From: SFWF01 sp045636705
GTDB lineage: Bacteria > Bacillota > Clostridia > Oscillospirales > Acutalibacteraceae
DNA: 54,382 nucleotides
Direction: 5' to 3'
NCBI GenBank assembly: GCA_045636705.1
Contig: JAZTYA010000034.1
Coordinates: 1-54,382, forward strand
The notes below the pieces were generated by a model. That model made no database searches. It was not told the DNA's origin and saw only the letters and a program-made list of their open reading frames with translations. This document shows, one piece after another, positions 32,900 through 41,807 of the stretch (position 1 is the stretch's first letter; each line of letters starts with the position of its first letter). Made by a program: the position numbers and the translations under genes.

Positions 32900-33491
32900 T
32901 TTTGAGCTTGAAAAATTAGCAAACGACAAAGGATATGCTTTTGTTTGCGGTGTTGATGAAGCGGGAAGAGGTCCACTTGCGGGACCCGTTTGCGCAGCTG
33001 CGGTTATTTTGCCTAAAGATTTAGAAATAGAGGGACTTAACGACTCTAAAAAAATCAGTGAAAAAAAGCGTGAAGCGTTATTTCCGATTATTAAAGAAAA
33101 GGCTATTGCTTATAGTATAGCCTTTGCAGACGTGTCCGAAATAGAGGAACACAATATTCTTAACGCTACCTTTATTGCTATGAACAGGGCAATAGAAGGC
33201 TTATCGACAAAGGCAGATTTTGCTTTAATCGACGGAAACCGCGTGCCTAAGGGTATAAAAATAGATTGCGAAACTGTTGTAAAGGGAGACTCTAAATCGG
33301 CCTCTATTTCTGCTGCCTCAATTCTTGCAAAGGTAACAAGGGATAGGCTTCTTTTAGAGTATGATGAAAAATATCCTGAATATAATTTTGCAAAGCATAA
33401 GGGTTACGGCACAAAAGAGCATACAGATGCTATAAAAAAATATGGTCCGTGCGAGATTCATAGACCGTCTTTTTTAAAGAACGTAAAATGA
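32892..33491 (+). CDS. rnhB: Ribonuclease HII
   Basis: 199 residues. It has the catalytic block VCGVDEAGRGPLAGPV (first acidic residues D and E), the LNDSKKISEKKRE motif, LIDGN, and SISAASILAKVTRD with the late HKGYGTKEH region. It cleaves RNA in RNA-DNA hybrids and removes misinserted ribonucleotides. Overlaps of 8 nt upstream and 4 nt (ATGA) downstream place it in one translational unit. Confidence 0.96.
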   Translation: MPDFELEKLANDKGYAFVCGVDEAGRGPLAGPVCAAAVILPKDLEIEGLNDSKKISEKKREALFPIIKEKAIAYSIAFADVSEIEEHNILNATFIAMNRAIEGLSTKADFALIDGNRVPKGIKIDCETVVKGDSKSASISAASILAKVTRDRLLLEYDEKYPEYNFAKHKGYGTKEHTDAIKKYGPCEIHRPSFLKNVK

Positions 33492-33883
33492 GTTATAAGG
33501 CAAGTATAGGAAAAATCGGCGAACAAATGGTAGCCGATTTTTTAAAATCAAAGGGATATATAATAACTGCGAAAAATTACCATTCAAAATTCGGCGAAAT
33601 TGACATTGTAGCCGAAAGCCGTGAATACATTTTATTTGTAGAGGTAAAAACTCGAAAAAAAGGCTCCCTGACAACTCCTGCAGAAGCGGTAAGCAAATCT
33701 AAACAAAGGAAAATTGTTCTAACCGCTTATGACTTTTTATCAAAGCTTCGAGCAAGGATAAGCTATCGTTTTGACGTTGCTGAAGTTTATTACGAGATAA
33801 CAAAGGACGGAGAGTTTAAAGCCGACTTAAATTACATAAAAAATGCATTTACTACGGAGGTTTTGGAGGGTGAACCTTTTTGA
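33488..33883 (+). CDS. YraN/UPF0102 family nuclease-like protein
   Basis: 131 residues. The PD-(D/E)xK-type core reads FGEIDIVAE...FVEVKTRK, preceded by GEQMVADFLKSKGY. The fold is that of Holliday junction resolvase-like nucleases, but the cellular role of UPF0102 proteins is not settled. It is commonly linked to rnhB, as here, with an ATGA overlap. Confidence 0.9.
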   Translation: MSYKASIGKIGEQMVADFLKSKGYIITAKNYHSKFGEIDIVAESREYILFVEVKTRKKGSLTTPAEAVSKSKQRKIVLTAYDFLSKLRARISYRFDVAEVYYEITKDGEFKADLNYIKNAFTTEVLEGEPF

Positions 33884-34721
33884 TTTGCATACCGACACCC
33901 CAACTGCGCTTTTTAATGGCTTAAACCCTGCGGCAGCTTTTTTAAAGACGATAAATAAGCAGGTTCAAACCTATGCAATTTTTGTAAAGGACGATATTAA
34001 AAATCCTTACGAATACTATAGTTTGGTGCTCTCTGATTTAAGGGCAAAAACAGATTACCCGATAAACGATTTTGCATCCGACAAATCGGTTATTTTAGCC
34101 GTCGAAGGTGGAGCAGTTTTAGAAGGGAAAAAGGAGAATTTGTTCAAACTTTTTTCTGATGGCGTGAGGGTTTTATCTCTTGCTTGGAATGGCGAAACCA
34201 AGCTTGCCGGCGGTGTCGATACAGACAAAGAATTAACACCTTTGGGCAAAGAAATAATTAGCGAAATGAATGGGCTTGGAATGGTTTTAGACCTCTCTCA
34301 TCTAAACGATAAAAGCTTTTATCGTGCGATAGAATTAAGCGATTTTCCTATAGCTACACACAGCAATTCGAGGCACATTTTTAACCACAAACGCAACCTA
34401 ACAGATGAGCAATTGCTTTTTATAAAAGAGAAAAACGGACTTGTAGGAATTAACTTCTATCCTTTATTTTTAGGAGAAGGAAATCCTTTTGAAAGTATAT
34501 ATAAACACATATCCCATATGCTTAGTTTAGGGCTTATAGATAATATAGCGATAGGCTCTGATTTTGACGGAGCAGAAATGAGTGAAAAACTAAGTTCTAC
34601 CGAAAAAACTCTACTGCTTTACGAGTATTTAGAGAAAAAAGGCGTTAATATAGCTATAATAGATAAAATATTCTATCAAAATGCTTTAAATTTCTTTAAA
34701 AATGTTTTTGACATAAGATGA
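33870..34721 (+). CDS. Membrane dipeptidase family protein (peptidase M19)
   Basis: About 283 residues. Metal ligands: DLHTDT near the start, EGG (Glu) in the middle, THSNSR (His) and the late IGSDFDGA motif. M19 enzymes hydrolyse dipeptides, including those with a D-residue at the C-terminus. No signal peptide is present, so it is probably cytoplasmic and could act in peptide or peptidoglycan salvage. An upstream in-frame ATG (33843) is inside yraN; GTG at 33870 fits the ACGGAGG site 8 nt upstream. The 14-nt overlap with yraN ties it to the rplS-rnhB cluster. Confidence 0.87.
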   Translation: MNLFDLHTDTPTALFNGLNPAAAFLKTINKQVQTYAIFVKDDIKNPYEYYSLVLSDLRAKTDYPINDFASDKSVILAVEGGAVLEGKKENLFKLFSDGVRVLSLAWNGETKLAGGVDTDKELTPLGKEIISEMNGLGMVLDLSHLNDKSFYRAIELSDFPIATHSNSRHIFNHKRNLTDEQLLFIKEKNGLVGINFYPLFLGEGNPFESIYKHISHMLSLGLIDNIAIGSDFDGAEMSEKLSSTEKTLLLYEYLEKKGVNIAIIDKIFYQNALNFFKNVFDIR

Positions 34722-34736
34722 AATATGATATAAAAT
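34708..34736 (+). promoter_or_regulatory. Promoter for thrC
   Basis: Consensus TTGACA (34708-34713), 17-bp spacer, TAAAAT (34731-34736). It overlaps the last codons of the dipeptidase gene. Confidence 0.8.
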
Positions 34737-34770
34737 ATAACTGTTAGTTTAATTCTATTTGGAGGATGTT

Positions 34771-36258
34771 ATGCGTTACAGCAGTACAAGAGATAACAAA
34801 GCAACGGCTTCTGCTGCCGAGGCTATAGCTCAGGGAATTTCGGTTGAGGGTGGACTTTTTGTTCCGGATACCATTCCTGCTTTTAGCAAAGAAGATTTTG
34901 AAAAACTTATGAAGCTTGACTATGTAGGAAGAGCTGAATATGTTTTAAAGCAATTTTTAACCGATTTTACAGATGAAGAGATTTCTTACTGTACTAACGG
35001 CGCTTATAAGGGCACCTTTGATGAGGACAAGCCTGCGCCAATTAAGACTCTTGATGATAAAACACATATTCTTGAACTTTGGCATGGTCCTACTTGCGCT
35101 TTTAAGGATTTAGCATTACAGATTTTGCCTTATCTTTTAACAACCTCTGCAAAGAAGGTTTCAAACGGAAAGAAAACCGTTATTCTCGTTGCTACTTCGG
35201 GCGATACAGGCAAGGCTGCTCTTGAAGGATTTTGCGACGTAGAAAACACCGAAATAATTGTTTTCTATCCTAATGACGGCGTTAGTGAGATGCAACAGCT
35301 TCAGATGAATACCCAAAAGGGAAAAAACGTTTTTGTATCGGCTATTAACGGCAACTTTGACGATGCGCAGACAGGCGTTAAGACCATATTTACCGATGCT
35401 AAAATTAAGAAGATTTTAGCAGACAACAATATGGAATTCTCAAGCGCAAATTCTATCAACTGGGGAAGACTTGCTCCTCAGATTATCTACTATATTTCTG
35501 CGTATTTAGAGCTTTTAAGCAAGGGATATGACCTTAAAGACGGCTTTAACGTTGCGGTTCCAACAGGAAACTTTGGCAATATCCTTGCCGCCTACTATGC
35601 TAAAATTATGGGCGTTCCCATAAACAAGCTCATTTGCGCTTCAAACTCAAATAACGTTTTAACCGACTTTATAAAGACCGGTACTTACGACCGCAATAGA
35701 GCTTTTTACACCACAATTTCTCCATCTATGGACATTCTTATTTCAAGCAACCTAGAGAGAATGCTCTACGAGCTTACTGGCCACAATAACGAGCTTATAG
35801 CTTCTTGGCAAAACGAGCTTAAAGAGACAGGAAAATATACCGTAAGCGACGAGGTTTTTGCAAAGATTAAAGACCTTTTCTTCGGTGGCTGCTGTAGTGA
35901 AGAAGAAACTGCTAAAACCATTAAGGAAACTAAGGATAAGTATGGCTATCTAATCGATACTCATACCGCAGTAGCAGTTAAGGTTTATAACGATTATAAA
36001 GAGGTTAGTGCAGACACAAGACCTGTCGTAATCGCATCAACTGCTAGTCCCTATAAGTTTACAAAGAGCGTGCTTGAAAGCCTTGGAAAAACTGCACCTG
36101 CTGACGATTTTGATGCGGTTGAGATGATGTCAAAACTTACAGACACCGCTGTTCCTGCGCCTTTAGCAGCATTAAAAGATACCCCTATTAGATTTAAAAA
36201 TGTTTGCGAAAAACAGGATATGAGCAAGGTGGTTTTAGACTACTTGGGTATAAAATAA
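34771..36258 (+). CDS. thrC: Threonine synthase
   Basis: 495 residues, PLP-dependent fold type II. N-terminal RYSSTRD, then EGGLFVPD, the PLP lysine in HGPTCAFKDLAL, ATSGDTGKAA, and the glycine-rich PTGNFGN loop that binds PLP phosphate. It converts O-phosphohomoserine to threonine. An upstream TTG at 34759 is in frame but sits before the GGAGG site (34761-34765); ATG at 34771 is chosen. It is monocistronic between its own promoter and terminator, with no T-box leader. Confidence 0.95.
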   Translation: MRYSSTRDNKATASAAEAIAQGISVEGGLFVPDTIPAFSKEDFEKLMKLDYVGRAEYVLKQFLTDFTDEEISYCTNGAYKGTFDEDKPAPIKTLDDKTHILELWHGPTCAFKDLALQILPYLLTTSAKKVSNGKKTVILVATSGDTGKAALEGFCDVENTEIIVFYPNDGVSEMQQLQMNTQKGKNVFVSAINGNFDDAQTGVKTIFTDAKIKKILADNNMEFSSANSINWGRLAPQIIYYISAYLELLSKGYDLKDGFNVAVPTGNFGNILAAYYAKIMGVPINKLICASNSNNVLTDFIKTGTYDRNRAFYTTISPSMDILISSNLERMLYELTGHNNELIASWQNELKETGKYTVSDEVFAKIKDLFFGGCCSEEETAKTIKETKDKYGYLIDTHTAVAVKVYNDYKEVSADTRPVVIASTASPYKFTKSVLESLGKTAPADDFDAVEMMSKLTDTAVPAPLAALKDTPIRFKNVCEKQDMSKVVLDYLGIK

Positions 36259-36262
36259 GTAA

Positions 36263-36288
36263 AAAAGCCCACTTTTGTGGGCTTTTTA
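36263..36288. terminator. Bidirectional terminator between thrC and the DUF1540 gene
   Basis: 10-bp stem AAAAGCCCAC/GTGGGCTTTT (36263-36272 with 36277-36286), TTTT loop and T-run; the A-run in the other direction serves the minus-strand gene. Confidence 0.92.
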
Positions 36289-36289
36289 A

Positions 36290-36463
36290 TTAGAATTTTG
36301 CCTTGAAGGTTTCGCAAGCGGTGTCCTTGCTTGTTGAACAGTTACCGCGGCCTACCTCAATGCAACCTGCTTCGCACTTATTTCCTTCACGGTGATAGGT
36401 GCAGTTTACAACATCACATTTAATACCGGAAATAATCTGATTTTGACAAGTTTTGTTATCCAT
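36290..36463 (-). CDS. DUF1540 small cysteine-rich protein
   Basis: 57 residues from ATG at 36461-36463 to TAA at 36290-36292. The spacing of the motifs is that of DUF1540: GIKCDVVNCTYH, NKCEAGCIEVG, then SKDTACETFKAKF. Seven cysteines in all suggest a metal-bound or disulfide-held small domain; the family is common in Clostridia and Bacilli and has no firm function. GGAGGA lies 8 nt before ATG. A GACC-AAAA-GGTC hairpin lies just upstream of the ribosome site. Confidence 0.88.
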   Translation of the reverse strand: MDNKTCQNQIISGIKCDVVNCTYHREGNKCEAGCIEVGRGNCSTSKDTACETFKAKF

Positions 36464-36568
36464 TTATAAGTCCTCCTTTTCGACCTTTTGGTCAAAATTA
36501 TTTTGTGCCAAAAAGGATAACAATATACCTGTAATTTTTTCATTTAAAAACAAAAAAGAGGTGATTTT

Positions 36569-37246
36569 TTGAGCATTTACGCAATTTCCGATTTGCATTT
36601 GTCTTTGGGCACAAATAAGCCTATGGATATATTCGGTTGGGAAAACCACGTTGAGCGAATTCGCGCAAACTGGTGCCGCTTAGTAAAGGCGGATGACATA
36701 GTAGTTTTACCGGGCGATTTTTCTTGGGCGCTAAAGCTTGAGGAATCCCTTGAAGACTTTAAATTTTTAGAGTCGCTTCCGGGCAAAAAGATTTTGCTTA
36801 AAGGCAACCACGACCTATGGTGGCCCACAGTTAAAAAGGTAATGGATTTTTTAAATGCTAATGAAATTACCTCGGTCAGCCTCGTTTTTAATAATGCTTA
36901 CGAGTATGGTGACTATTGCATATGTGGTACGCGTGGTTGGTGCTTTGCAGAAAGTGGCTCGGACAAAAAGGTCATCTTTCGTGAAGTCGGCAGACTTAAG
37001 GCCTCTTTGGAGGCGGCAAAAAAGCTTAACAAAAAACCGATAGTTTTCCTTCATTATCCTCCTGTTTACGGGGAAGAGAAGTGCGATGAAATACTAGAGG
37101 TTTTAAGAGAATACGGTATTGATTTAGTATATCACGGACACATTCATGGCAAGGGTCTTAACAATGCAACAGACGAGTTTTGTGGCATAAAATTCAAGCT
37201 AATTTCATCAGATTGTATTGATTTTACCCCATATTTTGTAATCTAA
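36569..37246 (+). CDS. Calcineurin-like metallophosphoesterase
   Basis: 225 residues. Metal-binding motifs in order: SDLHLS, PGDFSW, LKGNHDLWW, and YHGHIHG. The family hydrolyses phosphoesters with two metal ions; the substrate cannot be told from sequence. Start is TTG with GAGGTGATTTT directly before it, the same start context used by other genes here. It is divergent from the DUF1540 gene. Confidence 0.9.
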   Translation: MSIYAISDLHLSLGTNKPMDIFGWENHVERIRANWCRLVKADDIVVLPGDFSWALKLEESLEDFKFLESLPGKKILLKGNHDLWWPTVKKVMDFLNANEITSVSLVFNNAYEYGDYCICGTRGWCFAESGSDKKVIFREVGRLKASLEAAKKLNKKPIVFLHYPPVYGEEKCDEILEVLREYGIDLVYHGHIHGKGLNNATDEFCGIKFKLISSDCIDFTPYFVI

Positions 37247-37278
37247 TAAAAATTTACCAAAAAAATGCAAAAAAAGGG

Positions 37279-37307
37279 TAGAAAAATATAATAATCTATG
37301 TTATATT
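37279..37307 (+). promoter_or_regulatory. Candidate promoter for tig-clpP-clpX
   Basis: TAGAAA (37279-37284), 17-bp spacer, TATATT (37302-37307) with an extended TG. The -35 is poor, so confidence is limited. Confidence 0.4.
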
Positions 37308-37338
37308 AATATTTGATAATTTTATCGGAGGTATAAAT

Positions 37339-38778
37339 ATGAGTTTAAAGGTTTCTAACAAGCTTGATACAAACAAATACGAGCTTGAAATTACAGTAGA
37401 CGGCGAGTCTTTTAGAGATGCCATTCGTGCTGTATATGCAAAAGAAGCAAACAACATTACAGTAAAGGGATTCAGAAAGGGTAAAGCTCCTCTCCATATG
37501 GTTGAAAAAATGTATGGCGAAGGCGTATTCTTTGAGGATGCTATCAACCTTCTTTATGAAGGATTACTTTTAGGCGCTGTTGAAGAAGCAGGCTTAAAGT
37601 TAGTTGACGTTGAAAAGACCGAAATCACATCAATCAGCAAGGCCGACGGCGCAGAGCTTAAGATAGTTGTTATCGTTGAGCCGGAAGTTGAACTTGGCAA
37701 ATATAAGGGACTTGAAGTTGAACGTGTTGTTCCTACCGTTTCTGATGATGAGGTTAAGGCAGAGCTTGATAGACTCGCTGACAGAAACTCAAGAATCGTT
37801 ACCGTAGAGGGCAGAGCTGCTGCTATGGGCGATATGACCGTTATTGATTTTGAGGGCTTCGTTGATGGCGTTGCTTTCGAAGGCGGCAAGGGTGAAAGCT
37901 TTACGTTAACTCTTGGTTCAGGTCAGTTCATTCCCGGCTTTGAAGAGCAGATTGTTGGCAAGAATGTAGGCGAAGAGTTCGACGTAAACGTAACCTTCCC
38001 AACCGAGTATCAGGCAGAAGAACTTGCTGGCAAGGATGCAACCTTTAAGTGCAAACTTCACGAGATTAAGGCAAAAGAAATGCCCGAAATGGATGATGAG
38101 TTCGCAAAGGACGTAAGCGAGTTTGATACCCTTGATGCTCTTAAAGAAGATATTAAGGCAAAGACCTTAGAGCGCAAGACCAAGGCTGCTGACGAGAGCG
38201 TTGAAAACGACCTTATCGAAGCAGTTGTTGAAGGCATGAAGGCGGAAATTCCCGAGGCTATGTTTGAAAATCGTTCAAACGAGAGTCTTCGTGAGTTTGA
38301 TTACAGACTCAGAAGTCAGGGTATGGACCTCAACACCTATCTTAAGTACACTGGTTCAACCGCAGAGGATTTAAAGGCTTCTTTCCGTCCTCAGAGCGAA
38401 AAGCAGGTTAAGATGCGTTTAGCACTTGAGAAAATCGTTGCTCTTGAAAATATCGTTCCTGCAGACGAGGATATCGAAGCAGAGTACGAGAAACTTTCAG
38501 GTATGTACGGTGTAACCGTAGAGCAGGTTAAGGCTTCTATCGATGCTGAAATGCTTAAGGGCGACATCGCTATGAATAAGGCTATCGACCTTGTAAAGGC
38601 TGAAGCTAAGATTACCGACGTTGAAGCTAAGACCGAAAAGAAGGCTCCTGCAAAGAAGAGCACTTCTACAGCTAAGAAGACTACAACTTCTACAACAAAG
38701 AAGACAACTACCTCTACTGCAAAGAAGACTACAACAACCAAGAAGACTGCAGAGAAAAAAGAGGAAAAGGCTGAATAA
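37339..38778 (+). CDS. tig: Trigger factor with a Lys/Thr-rich C-terminal tail
   Basis: 479 residues: ribosome-binding N-domain with the GFRKGKAP signature (about 44-51), FKBP-type PPIase domain (about 150-245; MGDMTVIDFEGFVDG, FIPGFEEQIVG), then the helical C-domain to about 425. It is the chaperone at the ribosome exit tunnel. Unusual is the last roughly 45 residues, made of AKKTTTST-type repeats and Lys/Glu, which typical trigger factors lack. The tail is strongly basic and disordered, resembling histone H1-like tails. First gene of the canonical tig-clpP-clpX set. Confidence 0.95.
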   Translation: MSLKVSNKLDTNKYELEITVDGESFRDAIRAVYAKEANNITVKGFRKGKAPLHMVEKMYGEGVFFEDAINLLYEGLLLGAVEEAGLKLVDVEKTEITSISKADGAELKIVVIVEPEVELGKYKGLEVERVVPTVSDDEVKAELDRLADRNSRIVTVEGRAAAMGDMTVIDFEGFVDGVAFEGGKGESFTLTLGSGQFIPGFEEQIVGKNVGEEFDVNVTFPTEYQAEELAGKDATFKCKLHEIKAKEMPEMDDEFAKDVSEFDTLDALKEDIKAKTLERKTKAADESVENDLIEAVVEGMKAEIPEAMFENRSNESLREFDYRLRSQGMDLNTYLKYTGSTAEDLKASFRPQSEKQVKMRLALEKIVALENIVPADEDIEAEYEKLSGMYGVTVEQVKASIDAEMLKGDIAMNKAIDLVKAEAKITDVEAKTEKKAPAKKSTSTAKKTTTSTTKKTTTSTAKKTTTTKKTAEKKEEKAE

Positions 38779-38838
38779 TTGTTTATAATTTTCGGCTCCG
38801 GTCAATACTGACAAAAGAGTAAGTCAATAGTAATTGAA

Positions 38839-38880
38839 ATCGAAGCCACAAAAAGCTTTTTGACTTTTTGTGGCTTTGAT
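38839..38880 (+). promoter_or_regulatory. Long hairpin between tig and clpP
   Basis: ATCGAAGCCACAAAAAG (38839-38855) pairs with CTTTTTGTGGCTTTGAT (38864-38880), 17 bp with one G-T pair and an 8-nt loop. There is no T-run after it on the plus strand, so it looks more like an mRNA stabiliser or processing site than a terminator. It lies just before the clpP ribosome site. Confidence 0.6.
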
Positions 38881-38911
38881 ATCTCTAAAGAAAAATTTTT
38901 GAGGTGATTTT

Positions 38912-39496
38912 ATGGGCATGACAATACCATACGTTGTTGAACAAACAAGCAGGGGAGAACGTTCTTATGATATCTTTTCCCGCCTTTTAAACGACAGAAT
39001 CATTATGCTTCCTGACCAGGTTGATAATGCCTCTGCAAGCCTTATTATTGCGCAACTTTTATATCTTGAGGGTCAAGACCCTGATAAGGACATAAGCTTT
39101 TATATCAATAGCCCCGGCGGAAGTGTTTCTGCAGGCATGGCAATTTACGATACAATGCAGTATATCAAGTGTGACGTAAGCACTATTTGTATCGGTATGG
39201 CTGCAAGCATGGGCGCATTCCTTTTAGCTGCAGGCACAAAGGGTAAGCGTTATGCTCTTCCAAACAGTGAGATTATGATACATCAGCCTCTTGGTGGAAC
39301 ACAGGGTCAGGCTACCGATATTCTTATCCACGCTCGCCATATTGAAAAGACAAGAAATACCCTTAATACTATTTTAGCAGAGCGTACAGGCCAACCGATT
39401 GAAAAAATAGAGCTTGACACCGAAAGAGATAACTTCATGTCGGCAAAAGAAGCTTTAGAATACGGTCTTATTGATAAAGTTATAGAAAAGAGATAA
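38912..39496 (+). CDS. clpP: ATP-dependent Clp protease proteolytic subunit
   Basis: 194 residues. Catalytic Ser in GMAASMGAFLLAAG, His in MIHQPLGG, and the N-terminal RGERSYDIFSRLL processing/gating region. It forms the tetradecameric proteolytic chamber that partners ClpX (next gene) and other Clp ATPases. GAGGTGATTTT precedes the ATG. The 133-nt gap from tig contains the hairpin above but no clear promoter. Confidence 0.97.
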   Translation: MGMTIPYVVEQTSRGERSYDIFSRLLNDRIIMLPDQVDNASASLIIAQLLYLEGQDPDKDISFYINSPGGSVSAGMAIYDTMQYIKCDVSTICIGMAASMGAFLLAAGTKGKRYALPNSEIMIHQPLGGTQGQATDILIHARHIEKTRNTLNTILAERTGQPIEKIELDTERDNFMSAKEALEYGLIDKVIEKR

Positions 39497-39506
39497 TAAG
39501 AAACCT

Positions 39507-40778
39507 ATGGCTAACGGTAACAATACAAGAAAAGGCGTTTGCTGTTCCTTTTGCGGCAAGACCGAAAACGAGGTCCTGCGCCTTATAGAAGGTCCCGGCG
39601 TATATATATGCGACGAGTGTGTAGAATTCTGCAGTTCTATCCTTTATCCTGAAGAAATTGAGGATATGAAAAAAGGTGGAAAAAGGGCCAAAGAAAAGGA
39701 ATTTGTGCTTCCAAAACCTCATGAAATCAAGGCCAATCTTGACGAGTACGTAATAGGTCAGGAGGACGCAAAAATCTCCTTAGCGGTGGCAGTTTACAAC
39801 CACTATAAGCGTATTTTTAAGGCAGATGACAGCAATGTTGAAATCAACAAGAGTAACGTTCTTTTATTAGGACCTACAGGTGTTGGTAAAACCTTGCTTG
39901 CGCAAACATTGGCAAAGTCGATAGGAGTTCCTTTTGCAATAACCGATGCTACTACGCTTACCGAGGCAGGCTATGTCGGAGAAGACGTTGAAAACATCCT
40001 TTTAAGGCTTATTCAGGCTGCCGATTTCGATATTGAAAAGGCAGAACGCGGCATCATTTATATCGATGAAATCGATAAAATTGCCCGCAAGAGTGAGAAC
40101 ACTTCAATTACCCGTGACGTAAGCGGCGAGGGCGTTCAACAGGCTATGCTTAAGATTTTAGAGGGCACAGTTGCAAACGTACCTCCTCAGGGTGGAAGAA
40201 AGCATCCGCAACAGGAGTTTATACAGATAGACACATCTAATATTCTCTTTATCTGCGGTGGCGCCTTCGACGGCATCGATAAAATTGTAGAGCGCAGAAA
40301 AGGTGGTTCAAGCATAGGTTTTGAGCAGGACGTAAAATCAAAGGCACAACTTGATACCGCCGACTTTTACAAGGATATTACCCATAAGGACCTGGTAAAA
40401 TACGGAATTATCCCCGAACTTGTGGGCAGAATTCCCGTAATTACGGCACTTTCGGGTATGGATAAGGACACCTTAATAAAGATTATGACCGAGCCTAAAA
40501 ACTCGATTATAAAGCAGTATAAAGCGCTTTTCGCCTTGGATGGAGTAGAGCTTGAGTTTGAAAAGGATGCGCTTGAGCGAATAGCAGAGTTAACCATTGA
40601 AAGAAAGACGGGCGCTCGCGGTCTTCGTTCAATAATTGAGGCTGTTTTAAAGAAACCTATGTATGATATACCTTCAGAAAACGAGGTTTCGAGCCTTATA
40701 ATAACAAAAGAAACAGTTGACGGCGGAGAACCTAAAAAGGTTTTAAAACCTAAAAAATCTAAAAAGCTTGATGCATAA
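39507..40778 (+). CDS. clpX: ATP-dependent Clp protease ATP-binding subunit ClpX
   Basis: 423 residues. N-terminal zinc-binding domain with CSFCGK and CDECVEFC, Walker A GPTGVGKTLLAQTLA, Walker B IIYIDEIDKIA, and the C-terminal AAA+ small domain (TGARGLRSIIE). It unfolds substrates into ClpP. It starts 10 nt after clpP and ends at a strong terminator. Confidence 0.97.
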   Translation: MANGNNTRKGVCCSFCGKTENEVLRLIEGPGVYICDECVEFCSSILYPEEIEDMKKGGKRAKEKEFVLPKPHEIKANLDEYVIGQEDAKISLAVAVYNHYKRIFKADDSNVEINKSNVLLLGPTGVGKTLLAQTLAKSIGVPFAITDATTLTEAGYVGEDVENILLRLIQAADFDIEKAERGIIYIDEIDKIARKSENTSITRDVSGEGVQQAMLKILEGTVANVPPQGGRKHPQQEFIQIDTSNILFICGGAFDGIDKIVERRKGGSSIGFEQDVKSKAQLDTADFYKDITHKDLVKYGIIPELVGRIPVITALSGMDKDTLIKIMTEPKNSIIKQYKALFALDGVELEFEKDALERIAELTIERKTGARGLRSIIEAVLKKPMYDIPSENEVSSLIITKETVDGGEPKKVLKPKKSKKLDA

Positions 40779-40781
40779 ATA

Positions 40782-40820
40782 AAAAGCAGTGTGACACATG
40801 TCACGCTGCTTTTAGTTATT
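40782..40820. terminator. Bidirectional terminator after clpX
   Basis: 15-bp stem from AAAAGCAGTGTGACA (40782-40796) with TGTCACGCTGCTTTT (40799-40813), one T-G wobble, 2-nt gap at the centre and T-rich flank. It also serves the convergent AraC gene. Confidence 0.9.
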
Positions 40821-41652
40821 TTTTGTTTTTATTAGCTTCTCTATACTGTGCAGGGCTTACCGACAAGGACTTTTTAAACATAGCGTGGAATGCCGAATAG
40901 TTGCGGTAACCCACAAGTTCCGAAACGGCGGAAATCGGTGTTTCGGTTTCGCTTAAAAGATGTTTTGCATGCTCAATTCTAGTGTCTGCCAAATACTTTT
41001 CGACACTTACACCGGTATGTTCTTTAAAAATCCTGAAAAAGTGGCTTCGGCTTAGGTTAAAGGACTTAGCAAGTTCGGAAACCAGTATAGGTTTTGAGTA
41101 GTTTTGTTCGATATAATTTTGCGCTTCCTTAACGTACTGAATGTAGGTTGCGCTTTTTTTGTAGGAAATGTCTGTTGGAGCAACGATAACCGATAAAAAT
41201 TTAAAAAGCTGTTCAAGTCCGTAAATATCGGGGCAGTCGCTTTTATCAATCTCCATAGCGGCGCGGTATATGTAGTAAAAAAGTCTGTCGTTGGGCAGGG
41301 TAGCGAAAGAACCACCATTCTTAAAAACCGTTCGGTTTATAAGGCTTGAAGCAAAAAGACCCATGAAGCAGAAAAAATAAAGTTCGCAAGGAGCGTCGTA
41401 GCCCGAGATAAAATTAGCAGTCTGATTAGGCCTTACCAAAAATACGTCGTTTGCGTTTGCTTCAAAGAACCTGTCGTCAATCTGTAAAGCGCCTTTTCCC
41501 GAATTTACAAAATAAATTGCATAGGTGTTGTTTTTAAAGGAAAAGTTTTGTCCTGCATCCAACCTTTTAAGGCCAAGTTGGTTTAGGAAAATATAGGGGT
41601 TTGGCGCGTGTTCAATTGAATTTACAAAAGAAAAAGAATCATTATTTGGCAC
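40816..41652 (-). CDS. AraC-family transcriptional regulator
   Basis: 278 residues. The N-terminal cupin-like ligand domain (about 20-130; FEANANDVFLVRPNQ) is followed by the double HTH domain (about 175-270; LAKSFNLSRSHFFRIFKEHTG and the AraC signature VGYRNYSAFHAMFKK). Such regulators usually sense a sugar or related small molecule. The start is GTG (41650-41652) with GGGGG upstream. It is divergent from the glycyl radical enzyme operon across a 216-bp region, so it is the likely activator of that operon. Confidence 0.9.
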   Translation of the reverse strand: MPNNDSFSFVNSIEHAPNPYIFLNQLGLKRLDAGQNFSFKNNTYAIYFVNSGKGALQIDDRFFEANANDVFLVRPNQTANFISGYDAPCELYFFCFMGLFASSLINRTVFKNGGSFATLPNDRLFYYIYRAAMEIDKSDCPDIYGLEQLFKFLSVIVAPTDISYKKSATYIQYVKEAQNYIEQNYSKPILVSELAKSFNLSRSHFFRIFKEHTGVSVEKYLADTRIEHAKHLLSETETPISAVSELVGYRNYSAFHAMFKKSLSVSPAQYREANKNKK

Positions 41653-41691
41653 CTTATAACCCCCTTTGTAATTTGTTCTTAATATACTAAA

Positions 41692-41720
41692 ATTATTTCA
41701 TAAACCAAGGTTAAAGTCAA
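41692..41720 (-). promoter_or_regulatory. Candidate promoter for the AraC gene
   Basis: Minus strand: TTGACT (plus-strand 41715-41720), 17-bp spacer, AATAAT (41692-41697). An imperfect inverted repeat (TTAACC-TT-GGTTTA) lies in the spacer and could be an operator half-site pair. Confidence 0.45.
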
Positions 41721-41778
41721 GATAATTTTCTCTTCGGCCTATATATAATAAAAATTATAATATTTAATAAAAAATATA

Positions 41779-41807
41779 GTGACAAATCTCCATGTTCGTT
41801 GTATAAT
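41779..41807 (+). promoter_or_regulatory. Promoter of the glycyl radical enzyme operon
   Basis: GTGACA (41779-41784), 17-bp spacer, TATAAT (41802-41807). The imperfect -35 fits an activator-dependent promoter. The leader (to 41868) has a small GGGCCT/AGGTCC hairpin (41836-41854) just before the AAAGGAG ribosome site. Confidence 0.7.

Noticed and set aside
38632..38775. The trigger factor tail as a tandem DNA repeat expansion or assembly artefact
   Set aside because: The nucleotide units differ by several synonymous changes while the protein pattern is kept, so it is not an exact duplication.
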